This document shows, in pieces, positions 16,475-24,602 of a stretch of 45,261 nt of DNA (position 1 is the first letter of the stretch; each line of letters starts with the position of its first letter). The notes below the pieces were generated by a model. That model was not told the origin of the DNA, made no database searches, and saw only the letters and a list, made by a program, of their open reading frames with translations. The position numbers and the translations under genes are program-made. Location of the stretch: NCBI GenBank assembly GCA_016779225.1, contig JADHNZ010000027.1, positions 1 through 45,261 of the forward strand, written 5' to 3'. This DNA is from Planctomycetota bacterium. Its GTDB lineage: Bacteria; Planctomycetota; UBA1135; GCA-002686595.

Positions 16475-17533
16475 ATGATCCAGAGAATCCTCGGTGATGC
16501 CCGCGTCCTCGGCGTGGGGACGGCCTTTCCCGACCATGTCCTCGACCGCCCTGGCGCGGAGGAGGCCCTGACGCGGCTCTTCCCGGACCACTCGGCCGAC
16601 CTGGTGCGCTCGATGGTCGGGCGCTCCGGCGTGGACCGTAGGGCCCTGGTGGACGCACCCGGCGACTATGGCACGGGGGGCGACTTCTCGAGCCGCAACC
16701 GCCGCTACCGCGAGGTGGCCGCAGGGCTGGCCGCGCGGGCCTGCGAGCAGGCCCTGGAGCGAGCAGGCGTCGATCCTGCCGCCGTGGATGCGATCCTCGA
16801 TGTCTCCTGCACGGGGGTCGTGCTGCCGGCACTCGACGCGGAGCTGCTGCCCATGCTCGGCATGCGCCGGGATGTCCAGCGGATCCCGATCACCGAGGCC
16901 GGCTGCGCGGGTGGGGCCCTCGCCCTCTCCGTGGCGGGACGCCTCGCCCGAACCGGCATGACCGTCCTGGTCGTCGCGGTCGAGCTCTGCTCCCTGACCC
17001 TCTGCCCGACCGACCGCTCCCGCACGAACCTCGTCGCCTCGGTGATCTTCGGGGACGGCGCGGCCGCCGCGGTGGTGGGGCCCGAGGGACGCGGCCCGCG
17101 CATCCGCGCCTCGCGCTCCCTGCTCCTCGAGGACACCCGCCAGGTCATGGGCTTCGATGTGGGCCACCACGGCCTGCGCATCATCCTCCAGCCCGAGCTG
17201 CCGCGGGTCGTGGGGAGCGCCCTCCCCGAGGCTCTGCGCGAGTTCCTCGCGGCCGAGGGGGTCGACGAGGAGACGATCGGCGTGCACCTCGTGCATCCCG
17301 GCGGCAAGCGCATCCTCGACGCCTACGAGCAGGCCTTCGAGCTCGGACCCCTCGACCTCGAGCCGTCCCGCGGCGTGCTGGCCGACCATGGCAACCTGTC
17401 CTCCGCCTCGATCCTCGCCGTGCTTGGGCGTGCCCTCTGGGAGGGACCCCAGGAGGGCACCCGCGGTCTCCTGGTGGCGATCGGCCCCGGGCTGAGCTTC
17501 GAGATGTCCCTGCTGGAGTGGGACGCGGCATGA
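16475..17533 (+). CDS. Type III polyketide synthase (chalcone/alkylresorcinol synthase family)
   Basis: This is a 352-residue homodimeric condensing enzyme. The Cys-His-Asn triad of the chalcone synthase superfamily is present: Cys144 in ITEAGCAGGALAL, His274 in HLVHPGGKRILDAY, and Asn307 in LADHGNLSSASIL. The HGNLSSAS context and GFDVGHHGLRIIL separate it from KAS III (FabH), which has a different Asn context. Bacterial members extend acyl-CoA or acyl-ACP starters with malonyl-CoA to give alkylresorcinols or alkylpyrones. Later genes of the cluster encode a flavoprotein and an ICMT-like methyltransferase, as in Streptomyces srsABC, so a methylated phenolic lipid or pyrone is the likely product class (inference). 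The gene overlaps the YceI-like gene by 4 nt. No TANNNT box lies close to this ATG. Confidence 0.92.
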   Translation: MIQRILGDARVLGVGTAFPDHVLDRPGAEEALTRLFPDHSADLVRSMVGRSGVDRRALVDAPGDYGTGGDFSSRNRRYREVAAGLAARACEQALERAGVDPAAVDAILDVSCTGVVLPALDAELLPMLGMRRDVQRIPITEAGCAGGALALSVAGRLARTGMTVLVVAVELCSLTLCPTDRSRTNLVASVIFGDGAAAAVVGPEGRGPRIRASRSLLLEDTRQVMGFDVGHHGLRIILQPELPRVVGSALPEALREFLAAEGVDEETIGVHLVHPGGKRILDAYEQAFELGPLDLEPSRGVLADHGNLSSASILAVLGRALWEGPQEGTRGLLVAIGPGLSFEMSLLEWDAA

Positions 17534-18879
17534 GCGCTTCCCCTCTCTCCTGGGCGCCCCTCGCCGTGAGCGGCCTGCTGCTCGCCGCGGGAGGTGACCT
17601 CGCGGGAACTCCGGTCGCCACGGCCGCCGAGGCGCAGGCCGCGCCCGGCGCCCTCGGCGTCCAGCAGTTCGTCCTGGACGCGGCGCGCAGCGAGCTCGGG
17701 TTCCACGGCACGAGCACCCTGCACGACTTCACGGGGCGCTCGACCACCCTCGATGGAGTCCTCTTCACCGATCCCTCGCGTGCGGGCGCCTTCGCCGTGG
17801 GCGAGGTGGTCTGCGCCGCCGCGAGCCTCGACACGGAGGACGAGGGGCGCGACGAGAAGATGCGCGAGCACCTGCACGCTGAGCGCTTCCCCCTGCTGGC
17901 GTTCGCGCTCGAGAGCGTGGAGCCGGTGCCTGGCGTTGCTGCAGACGGGCCCTGGCCCGAGCGCCTGCGCGCGGAGGGGACCTTCCGCATCCACGGGGTC
18001 GAGCGCCGGCGCAGCCTGGAGCTGCTCCTCGAGCCCCTCGACGCGGCCACGCCCATGGCCGGGGTCCGCGCCCGCGGGAGCCTGCGCCTCCCCATGAGCG
18101 AGCACTCGATCCAGCCGCCGGTGGTGGCGGTCATCTCGGTGGGGGACGAGGTCGAGGTGTTCCTGGACCTCGCCTTCCGGGCGGACGAGCCCCGCTCCCC
18201 CGGGACGCTCCGCGCCGTGCAGGTGACGGAGACCCTGGAGCCCGTGCGGGGGGAGTCGCGGAGCACCTCCAGCAAGGCCCTGCTCACCGAGCTCGGCGGC
18301 TGCGTGACCCTGCAGCGTGCAGGCGGTCCCTGGCTCCAGTCCGGCGCATTCGGCGTGCGGACCCTCGACCTGCTGGCGCGCGCCGAGGGCGTGGCGCCCG
18401 AGGCCTGCGAGGCGTCCTTCGAGGCCGCGCGCACGCGCATGGTCTCGCTGCAGGAGAAGCTCGGCAAGCTCACCGGCCGCGCCCGCGAGGTGCAGGGGCC
18501 CAAGGTCGAGGCCCTGCTCGAGGAGCTTGCAGCCGGCCAGCGCCTCGCCCCCGCGGCGGGAGCGCTGCGGGAGGTCCAAGAGCCCGGGCAGCGGGAGTGG
18601 TGGCTGGGGGAGACCCTCTGGCTCCGCGTGGTGGAGGGTGAGGGCGCCCCGTTCGCGCTCGCTCCCCTCGCAGGCCTGCCAGGACTGCCGGCCTCCGTTC
18701 GCGAGCAGCTCGCGACGCTGAAGGCCTCGCCGCGCTCCCTGACCCTGCGTACGGCCCTGCCCACGGGAGTTCGCACCCTCACGCTCAGCCTCGACGCGCC
18801 CCGGGCCACTGACCTGCCCACCTGGCCCGCGGCCGCCCAGCCGTTCCGAAGCCTCTCGCCCAAGGGCCCAGTGCGCTGA
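17530..18879 (+). CDS. Exported YceI-like lipid-binding domain protein
   Basis: This is a 449-residue protein starting at the ATG that overlaps the PKS stop by 4 nt. The N-terminus (hydrophobic to about residue 22, with an Ala-rich ending) looks like a signal peptide. Residues of about 47-220 have the YceI pattern: FVLDAARSELGFHGTSTLHD, then GEVVCAAASLDTEDEGRDEK, MREHLHAERFPLLAFALESV and FRIHGVERRRSLEL. YceI barrels bind polyisoprenoids or long-chain amphiphiles in the periplasm. Residues 230-449 are an unrecognised second part with two Cys (CVTLQ and EACEASF). Translational coupling to the PKS suggests it carries or buffers the long-chain product. That is inference. The 3' end runs into a 15-bp tandem repeat. 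Confidence 0.82.
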   Translation: MSASPLSWAPLAVSGLLLAAGGDLAGTPVATAAEAQAAPGALGVQQFVLDAARSELGFHGTSTLHDFTGRSTTLDGVLFTDPSRAGAFAVGEVVCAAASLDTEDEGRDEKMREHLHAERFPLLAFALESVEPVPGVAADGPWPERLRAEGTFRIHGVERRRSLELLLEPLDAATPMAGVRARGSLRLPMSEHSIQPPVVAVISVGDEVEVFLDLAFRADEPRSPGTLRAVQVTETLEPVRGESRSTSSKALLTELGGCVTLQRAGGPWLQSGAFGVRTLDLLARAEGVAPEACEASFEAARTRMVSLQEKLGKLTGRAREVQGPKVEALLEELAAGQRLAPAAGALREVQEPGQREWWLGETLWLRVVEGEGAPFALAPLAGLPGLPASVREQLATLKASPRSLTLRTALPTGVRTLTLSLDAPRATDLPTWPAAAQPFRSLSPKGPVR

Positions 18880-18937
18880 GGCCCAGTCCGCTGAGGCCCA
18901 GCCCGCTGAGGCCCAGCCCGCTGAGCCCCAGCCGCTC
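18864..18937. repeat. 15-bp tandem repeat spanning the YceI-like gene stop
   Basis: About five consecutive copies of a 15-bp unit of the form AGGCCCAGYCCGCTG run from 18864 to 18937. The first copy supplies the final codons of the upstream gene, including its TGA, and the last copy is degenerate. Because the unit is 15 bp, a change in copy number keeps the frame. The 147-nt gap to the next gene is otherwise featureless. Confidence 0.9.
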
Positions 18938-19026
18938 CCCGTCAGCCGTTCCCTCTCCAACCTGCCCTCCCGGCGGACGCGCATGCCCGCGCGCTCCGCT
19001 GCCCCCTCGACCCGCTTCCTCTCCCG

Positions 19027-19509
19027 ATGTCTCTGAAGACCGCAGCCCTGACCCTCTCCCTCCTCGCACTGGGCGCCTGCTCCAGCCCCGAGGGCGGGAA
19101 GGCGGAGGTGCTGCCCCTTGGCGCGTATACGGACGCGTGGGGCGAGCAGGGGGGGCTCGATGTCCTGGTGGGGCCGCTCCCCGCGGTCCTTGCCGTGCAG
19201 GAGGCGGGGGCCGTCGAGGAGGCCCTGCGGCTGCGCGGTGCGCAGGCGGCAGCCGCAGTTCCCCTCGTGACCGTCCTGGATGCGTCGGCTCTGGGCGAGC
19301 TGCAGCAGGAGGAGCTCCTGCAGGCCCTCCTCGAGGCCGCGCTTGAGGATGGCGGACCCATCCTTGTAGATCGCGACGGTGGCAGCGCGCGCGAGCTGCG
19401 CGCTGGGCTCCAGCCCCCGGTGTTCATCCGCCTGGAGGCGGGCCTCGAGGTGCGGGGGCGGGCGTCTGGAGCAGATGCCCTGCCCGACCTGCAGGCCCCG
19501 AGTCACTGA
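19027..19509 (+). CDS. Small hypothetical lipoprotein
   Basis: This is a 160-residue protein. MSLKTAALTLSLLALGAC is a good lipoprotein signal with Cys18 lipidated (ALGAC). The rest is Ala/Leu/Glu-rich. It contains a VLVGPLPAVLAVQEAGAVEE segment, helical stretches around residues 70-110, and GGPILVDRDGGSARELRAGL near 110-130. No family was recognised. It sits inside the PKS cluster on the same strand, 147 nt after the YceI-like gene and 76 nt before the flavoprotein gene, and may be an envelope partner of the product. Coding support is the signal, the position and the absence of a better overlapping frame. Confidence 0.65.
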   Translation: MSLKTAALTLSLLALGACSSPEGGKAEVLPLGAYTDAWGEQGGLDVLVGPLPAVLAVQEAGAVEEALRLRGAQAAAAVPLVTVLDASALGELQQEELLQALLEAALEDGGPILVDRDGGSARELRAGLQPPVFIRLEAGLEVRGRASGADALPDLQAPSH

Positions 19510-19585
19510 GCGCCTCGAGTCCAAGGCCTCGCAAAGCGGTAACCGGTCTTTCTGCGTGGAATCACCTGAGGAGTCAGGCGTCCTT

Positions 19586-20704
19586 GTGCCCAGGAGGGGC
19601 ACTCTGTTCGACGCAGCCGTCCTCGGCGCGGGCCCTGCGGGCGCGACCGCCGCGCTGCTCCTGGCCGGTGCCGGGCACCGCGTGCTCATTGCCGAGCCCC
19701 GGAGCGCCACCGCGCCGCCCAAGCCCTGTGGTGAGGGCCTGATGGCTGGTGGGGTCGAGGTGCTACGCGTCCTTGGCCTGGATCAAGTGCTCGAGGGGGC
19801 GCGCTCCTTCGAGCAGGTCTCGTTCATCGGGCGCTGGGGCGCGCGCCTGGACCTGCCGCTGCCGAGCCCGGGCTTCGCCGTCGAGCGCGCAGCCCTGGAT
19901 CGCGCCCTCCGAGCGGCGCTCGAGGAGGCCCCCGGCATCACCTGGTTCCCGGGGCGCCTGCAGGCGCGCAAGCAGGCGGATGGCGCCTTCCTGCTGCGCG
20001 AAGGCGCGGCTCCCCTGCGCGCGCGGACCGTCATCGTGGCTACGGGACTCGCGGGCACGGGCCTCACGGACCTGCCGCCGCGCGGCTGGGCGCGTCAGCG
20101 CATGGGCGTGCGTCGGCACCACCTCGCGGGGCCGCGCTCGCTGGCCGGCGTCGAGGTGCACAGCACCGCCGCGGGGGAGCTCTACCTCACCCCCTTGTCG
20201 AACGGGCGCGTGAACCTTGCCTGGCTCGGACCGCGCGCGTGTGTCCGGCCCGAGCAGCAGCTGGAGGCCGCGCTGGCCTCCGCACCTCTCGTAGCCGAGG
20301 CCCTCGGACCCGCCCTCGGTCGCGCGGGGGCGCGCCGGCTCGGCGCGGCTCCTCGCACGCAGGTCGCCGGGGCCGGCTGGTTCCTGGCCGGGGACTCCGC
20401 CGCCGGCCTTGATCCTCTGCTGGGCGCGGGCGTGACGATTGCGCTCACCACGGGCCGGTCCGCTGCGTATTCCGCGGAGCTGGCGATCGGAGGGCGGCTC
20501 GAGGCCGCGCGGACGGGACACACCCGCCGCGTGCGCGCGGAGGTGCGCCAGCGCGCTCGCCTGGCGGAGGGCCTCCTCGCTCTGGGGGACCATCCCGTGC
20601 TGCGCGAAGGAGCTCTCCGCCTCCTGCACGCCGTGCCCTCCGTGAGGGACGCGCTCACGCGCCTTGCCCAGGGGCCCAGAGTCCTCCAGGGAGCCTCCTC
20701 ATGA
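19586..20704 (+). CDS. FAD-dependent oxidoreductase (geranylgeranyl-reductase-like)
   Basis: This is a 372-residue flavoprotein from GTG 19586. The dinucleotide-binding motif AAVLGAGPAGATAALLL is near the N-terminus, PPKPCGEGLMAGG follows at about residue 50, and the second FAD motif GWFLAGDSAAGLDPLLGAGV lies near residue 265. The pattern fits the geranylgeranyl reductase / group A flavin hydroxylase superfamily. Between a type III PKS and an ICMT-like methyltransferase it parallels SrsC, the flavoprotein that hydroxylates alkylresorcinols, although it could instead be a reductase of an unsaturated chain. The start is uncertain. GTG 19556 is an in-frame alternative. An AGGAGG lies at 19592-19597, 6 nt before a CTG at 19604. 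The coupling to the next gene is a 4-nt overlap. Confidence 0.85.
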   Translation: MPRRGTLFDAAVLGAGPAGATAALLLAGAGHRVLIAEPRSATAPPKPCGEGLMAGGVEVLRVLGLDQVLEGARSFEQVSFIGRWGARLDLPLPSPGFAVERAALDRALRAALEEAPGITWFPGRLQARKQADGAFLLREGAAPLRARTVIVATGLAGTGLTDLPPRGWARQRMGVRRHHLAGPRSLAGVEVHSTAAGELYLTPLSNGRVNLAWLGPRACVRPEQQLEAALASAPLVAEALGPALGRAGARRLGAAPRTQVAGAGWFLAGDSAAGLDPLLGAGVTIALTTGRSAAYSAELAIGGRLEAARTGHTRRVRAEVRQRARLAEGLLALGDHPVLREGALRLLHAVPSVRDALTRLAQGPRVLQGASS

Positions 20705-21585
20705 GCGGTCGCAGGGCAGCGCTCTGGGCCTACGGCCTGCTCTCGCACGCGCTCTTCCTCGCGTCAGTGGCGGCCATGGCACTCGGCCTGTGGACCGGTC
20801 TGGAGTCCGGGCTCGGGCGCGCGTCCGGCGGCTGGGCCTGGGCGGGGAACGCGGCGCTGGTGGCACAGTTCCCGCTCGTCCACTCCTGGCTCCTCACGCG
20901 GCGCGGAGGCCGACTCCTCGCGGCGGGGCGCGACCTGGGCCGGACCCTCAGCCCCACGACCTTCGTGGTGGCGTCCTCGCTGCAGCTCCTCGCGGCCTTC
21001 CTGCTGTGGTCGCCCAGCGGCGTGGTCCTGGTCGAGGTTCCCCTGGGGGTGCCGGCCCTGCAGGAAGCGGCTTTCGCCCTCGCTTGGCTCATGCTCGGCT
21101 GGACCATGGCCGAGGCGGGCCTCGGGATCCAGCTGGGGTACGCGGGGTGGCGCGCGGCCCTCAAGGGCGGCAGTCCCTGGCCGCGGACCTTCGCTCGGCG
21201 CGGCCTCCACGCGGTCGTGCGGCACCCGATCTACCTGACCTTCCTGCTCGTGCTCTGGACCGGCTCCCGCTGGACCCTCGACTCGGTCCTCCTCGGCGCC
21301 GCCTGGGGAAGCTACTGCGTCGTCGGGCCGCTCCTCAAGGAGCGGCGCTATCAGGCGCGCTACGGCGAGGAGTACCGCCGCTCGCGCGCGCCGCTGCCGC
21401 TGGTGCTCCCGCTCTGGAGCCCGAGGCCTCTAGGCCGCCGAGGCCGGCCGCGGGATCGTGACGCGCACGAGCGCGCCGCCGAGGGGCGACTCGCCGATGT
21501 CCACGCCGCCCCCGTGGGCCGTGGCCGCCTGGGCCACGAGGGCCAGCCCAAGGCCCCCGCCCGTGCGCCGCGTGCGGCGCGCTGA
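20701..21585 (+). CDS. ICMT-like membrane methyltransferase
   Basis: This is a 294-residue membrane protein starting at the ATG overlapping the flavoprotein stop by 4 nt. Several helices are followed by the isoprenylcysteine carboxyl methyltransferase-type C-terminal signature: RRGLHAVVRHPIYLTFLLVL, then KERRYQARYGEEYRRSRAPLP (about residues 170-235). Enzymes of this group in type III PKS operons (SrsB, BpsB) O-methylate alkylresorcinols or alkylpyrones, so the likely role is tailoring of the membrane lipid product. The frame does not stop where the family normally ends. It continues about 52 residues (Arg/Ala-rich, no homology recognised) across the 3' end of the convergent kinase gene. Either that tail is real or it is a read-on made possible by GC-rich antisense DNA. 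Confidence 0.86.
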   Translation: MSGRRAALWAYGLLSHALFLASVAAMALGLWTGLESGLGRASGGWAWAGNAALVAQFPLVHSWLLTRRGGRLLAAGRDLGRTLSPTTFVVASSLQLLAAFLLWSPSGVVLVEVPLGVPALQEAAFALAWLMLGWTMAEAGLGIQLGYAGWRAALKGGSPWPRTFARRGLHAVVRHPIYLTFLLVLWTGSRWTLDSVLLGAAWGSYCVVGPLLKERRYQARYGEEYRRSRAPLPLVLPLWSPRPLGRRGRPRDRDAHERAAEGRLADVHAAPVGRGRLGHEGQPKAPARAPRAAR

Positions 21586-22806
21586 GTGCCCGACCTCGAA
21601 GGGGCGCAGGACGCGCTCGCGGTCGCGCGCAGGGATGCCTGGCCCGGCATCCTCGACCTCGAGGGTCCAGCCCTCCGCCGAGCCCAGCAGGTGCACCACG
21701 ACGCGCGAGCCCGCAGGCGCGTGGTCGAGCGCGTTGCGGACGAGGTTGCGGAGGGCGAGCAGCAGGGCCTCGCGGTCTCCCACGACCTCGAGGTCGCCCT
21801 CCGCGTGGACCAGCAGCTCTACCCCGGCGCGCTCGGCCCAGGCGCGCTCGCGCGAGAGGCGCAGCTGGACCTCGCCGGCGAGGTCGAAGCGCTCGAAGGC
21901 GGTGCTGCGCCCGTGCTCCCGGTGCCCCACCAGCATCAGCAGGTTCTCGAGCACGCTGGAGAGCTCGCGCAGCTCCTCGACCTGGCCCTCCAGGGCTGCC
22001 CGGTACTCCTCGGGCTGGCGGTCCCGCAGGAGGGTCACCTCCGCCTCGCCAAGGAGAACCTGGATGGGGGAGCGCAGGTCGTGGGCGAGGCCGGCGACCA
22101 TGAGGGCGCGGTGCTCGTTCTCGCTGCGCAGCTGCGTGAGCAGCGAGCCCAGGGCCTCGACGATGGCCGCCACCTCGCGCGGGGCGCTGCTCCCGACCTC
22201 GCGGACCGCCTCCGGGGCGTCGGCGGCGTTGCGCGTTGCGTCGGCCACCTCGGCCAGCAGCCTGCGGACGCGGCGGTGGACGAGGAGGGTCAGGAGCAGG
22301 CCGACGAGGGTCGTGGTCCCCAGCACCGAGAACACGCCCGCGAGCAGGGCCTCGTTGCGCTCCTCGAGCCGCTCGCCGTCGATCCAGACCGCGAGCTCGA
22401 GCTCGCCGGGAGGACCCTCCGCCTGGGGCACCTCGGTGATGCGCCTGGTCTCGAAGCGCTGGTTGTCCTCGAGCTCCGGAGCGCGGGGCGCCGGCGCGGA
22501 CTCATCCCCGGGGAACCACCGCCAGTCCGCTCCCTCGCGGAAGCCCACGCGCAGGTCCACCTCGGGGTGGTGGCTGGCGAGCTCGGTGGCCCAGGTGCGG
22601 AAGGTCTCGGGATCGAACGGCTGCACGCTGAACACCGCGCCGAGTTCATCGAGCTCCTCGCGCGCGAGGCTCTCGAGCTCGTGCAGGAACACCTGGCGCA
22701 CGAAGAAGCGGGCGCTGACGGTCGCGACCAGCAGGATCGTGACCACGACCCCGATCACGATGAGGGTCAGGCGATTGGTCAGGGACCAGGTGCCGCGGGC
22801 GCTCAT
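21430..22806 (-). CDS. Sensor histidine kinase
   Basis: This is a 458-residue membrane kinase. Transmembrane helix 1 is at about residues 13-32, an extracytoplasmic sensor region of about 120 residues follows, and helix 2 is at about 155-177. A HAMP-like linker leads to the HisKA box LAHDLRSPIQ with His242. The ATPase domain has an N-box (ALRNLVRNALDHA), a G1 box (EDAGPGIP) and a G2 box (GGGLGLAL). It is encoded after its OmpR-type response regulator with a 4-nt overlap. The ligand is unknown. Because it is convergent with the PKS cluster, a regulatory link to that cluster is possible but not shown. The last 156 nt of the gene are overlapped by the methyltransferase frame. Confidence 0.95.
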   Translation of the reverse strand: MSARGTWSLTNRLTLIVIGVVVTILLVATVSARFFVRQVFLHELESLAREELDELGAVFSVQPFDPETFRTWATELASHHPEVDLRVGFREGADWRWFPGDESAPAPRAPELEDNQRFETRRITEVPQAEGPPGELELAVWIDGERLEERNEALLAGVFSVLGTTTLVGLLLTLLVHRRVRRLLAEVADATRNAADAPEAVREVGSSAPREVAAIVEALGSLLTQLRSENEHRALMVAGLAHDLRSPIQVLLGEAEVTLLRDRQPEEYRAALEGQVEELRELSSVLENLLMLVGHREHGRSTAFERFDLAGEVQLRLSRERAWAERAGVELLVHAEGDLEVVGDREALLLALRNLVRNALDHAPAGSRVVVHLLGSAEGWTLEVEDAGPGIPARDRERVLRPFEVGHSARRTRRTGGGLGLALVAQAATAHGGGVDIGESPLGGALVRVTIPRPASAA

Positions 22807-23486
22807 GCCTCCACCTCCTCCTCGGGCAGCACCAGCCGGTAGCCCTCCCCGACCACGGTCTCGATGCGGGTCGGCCCGGTGGCGTGCAGGCGCTTGCGCA
22901 GCCTGCCGACGGTCACATCCACCGTGTTGGTCCCGGGATCGAACTCGATGCCCCAGACCTCGTGCAGCAGCGTCTCTCGGCGTACGACTGCACCGCGTGC
23001 GTCGAGGAGGGCCACCAGGAGTCCGAACTCGCGTGGGCTCAGCTCGACGCGCTGCGCTCCGTGGTGGACCACATGGCGGGCGGGATCCACTCGCAGCGGG
23101 CCGCGCTCGATCACGGGCGCGGACTCGCGGCGCCCGACGATGGCCTTGATGCGTGCGAGGAGCTCCTCGAATGCGAACGGCTTCACCAGGTAGTCGTCCG
23201 CGCCGAGCTCGAGCCCGCGCACGCGGTCCTCGACCTCCTGCCGGGCGGTCAGGAACAGGGTCGGGACCCCGATCGCCCGTGCGCGCAGGTCGGCCAGCAG
23301 GTCCAGGCCGTCCTCGCCGGGCATGGTGATGTCGAGCAGCAAGAGGTCGATGGCCGGAGAGCTCTCGAGGCGCTCACGAGCCTCCGCGGCGGAGCCCGCC
23401 TGCTCGCACTCGTAGCCGGACTCTCCGAGCCCGCGGTCCAGGAAGGAGCGCAGCCGCGCGTCGTCGTCCACGATCAGGATTCGCAC
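22803..23486 (-). CDS. OmpR/PhoB-family response regulator
   Basis: This is a 227-residue DNA-binding regulator starting at GTG 23486. The receiver domain has the acidic pair in ILIVDDD (residues 7-9), phospho-acceptor Asp52 in LLLLDITMPGEDG, and the conserved Lys in LVKPFAFEEL. The winged-helix domain (about 130-225) shows LSPREFGLLVALL and the recognition region NTVDVTVGRLRKRL, ending GEGYRLV. The start is chosen because it matches the family N-terminus exactly and because TACCGT lies 6 nt upstream, as before other genes here. A longer upstream frame is not supported by homology. It forms an operon with the histidine kinase. Confidence 0.95.
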   Translation of the reverse strand: MRILIVDDDARLRSFLDRGLGESGYECEQAGSAAEARERLESSPAIDLLLLDITMPGEDGLDLLADLRARAIGVPTLFLTARQEVEDRVRGLELGADDYLVKPFAFEELLARIKAIVGRRESAPVIERGPLRVDPARHVVHHGAQRVELSPREFGLLVALLDARGAVVRRETLLHEVWGIEFDPGTNTVDVTVGRLRKRLHATGPTRIETVVGEGYRLVLPEEEVEA

Positions 23487-23492
23487 TGCGGC

Positions 23493-23498
23493 ACGGTA
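23493..23498 (-). promoter_or_regulatory. TANNNT -10 box for the response regulator gene (leaderless type)
   Basis: TACCGT on the minus strand ends 6 nt before GTG 23486. The same hexamer lies 7 nt before tgt. The expected transcription start coincides with the start codon, so the mRNA would lack a leader even though the start codon is GTG. Confidence 0.5.
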
Positions 23499-23597
23499 GG
23501 AGTCCGCACGCGCCCAGGGAAGGCGAGGGAAGCCGCAGATCCCCGGCCGGGGGATGCAGGGGGTGGGGGTATGCTTGCCGGCCTCCCGCGGATCCCC

Positions 23598-24602
23598 ATG
23601 AGCCTCCTCAAGACCACCTGCCTCGGCGCCCTCGCCTCCCTTGGACTCCTCGCGGACGAGGTCACCCTCGTGCACGCCCCGGAAGCAGGGCGCACCCTCA
23701 CGCGGACCTTCGAGCAGACCATGCGGATGGAGCTCGTGGACTCGTCGATCGAGTTCGAGGTGAACGGAGAGCCGGCCGAGGCCGAGGCGCCCGACCTCGA
23801 GGTCACGATCCTGCAGAGTGAGCGCCTCGTCGTCGTGGACGAGATCGAGGAGGCGGACAAGGCCGGGGTGACCAAGCTCAAGCGCACCTTCGAGACCCTC
23901 GAGCATGTGAACGAGCAGGAGGTGAGCGGCGAGGGGATCGAGGGCGAGCCCGAGCCCCAGGAGCAGACCTCGGAGCTGGCGGGACGCGTCGTGCGGTTCA
24001 CCGGTGAGGACGGCGAGTGGAAGGCCACCTGGGCGGACGAGGAGGAGGGGGACGAGGACCTCCTCGCGGAGCTCGAGGCCGACGGTGGGTTCGCGTTCCT
24101 GCTCCCGGAGGGAGCCGTGGAGGTGGGTGCCGAGTGGGAGCTGGACGAGGAGGCCTTCCTGCTCCTCGGCGAGCCGTTCGGTGATCTCCAGTTCCTCGCT
24201 CCCGAGGAGGACCCCGACCGCTCGGCCGAGTTCGACGCGCTCTTCGAGGAGGGGCTCAGCGTCGACGGCTTCGTGTGTGAGCTGGCCTCCGTCGAGGAGG
24301 GCATCGCACGCATCACCTTTGAGGTCGAGGCCACCACGGCCGTCGAGCAGGAGGACGAGGTGCCGGAGGAGGCCGCGGCCATGGGGCTTGAGGCCTCCAC
24401 CGAGCTCGAGTTCACCTTCGAGCTGGAGGGCGTCCTGCTGTGGAACCTCGAGGAGCGCTGCATGGTCTCAATGGAGCTCAAGGGCGAGGTCGCCATGACG
24501 ATCCACAACCGTCAGGCCGCCTCCGGCGACGTCTTCGAGTTCGAGGCCGACGCCACCCAGGAGTTCGAGGGCGAGCTGAGCTGGAGTGCCACGGTCGAAT
24601 GA
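23598..24602 (+). CDS. Exported, strongly acidic hypothetical protein
   Basis: This is a 334-residue protein. MSLLKTTCLGALASLGLLADE looks like a signal peptide. The mature part is very rich in Glu and Asp (for example ADEEEGDEDLLAELEADGG near residue 145), with alternating beta-like segments and no repeats of a known family. No enzyme motif was recognised. The acidity suggests cation binding or a soluble periplasmic or surface role, which is inference. An in-frame ATG at 23571 would add nine residues (MLAGLPRIP). ATG 23598 gives the better signal peptide. A TATGCT at 23570-23575 may be its -10, leaving a leader of about 15 nt. It overlaps the following membrane protein gene by 4 nt. Confidence 0.8.
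   Translation: MSLLKTTCLGALASLGLLADEVTLVHAPEAGRTLTRTFEQTMRMELVDSSIEFEVNGEPAEAEAPDLEVTILQSERLVVVDEIEEADKAGVTKLKRTFETLEHVNEQEVSGEGIEGEPEPQEQTSELAGRVVRFTGEDGEWKATWADEEEGDEDLLAELEADGGFAFLLPEGAVEVGAEWELDEEAFLLLGEPFGDLQFLAPEEDPDRSAEFDALFEEGLSVDGFVCELASVEEGIARITFEVEATTAVEQEDEVPEEAAAMGLEASTELEFTFELEGVLLWNLEERCMVSMELKGEVAMTIHNRQAASGDVFEFEADATQEFEGELSWSATVE

Noticed and set aside
16475..17533. FabH (KAS III) identity for the condensing enzyme
   Set aside because: The Asn and Cys contexts (HGNLSSAS and EAGCAGG) and the neighbouring flavoprotein and ICMT-like genes fit type III PKS better.
18864..18937. CRISPR-like array
   Set aside because: The units are directly adjacent 15-mers without unique spacers, so this is a simple tandem repeat.
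18785..19069. Minus-strand frame encoding SGLGL repeats across the 15-bp tandem repeat
   Set aside because: The repeat protein is a direct consequence of the 15-bp DNA repeat, with no signal, domain or promoter.
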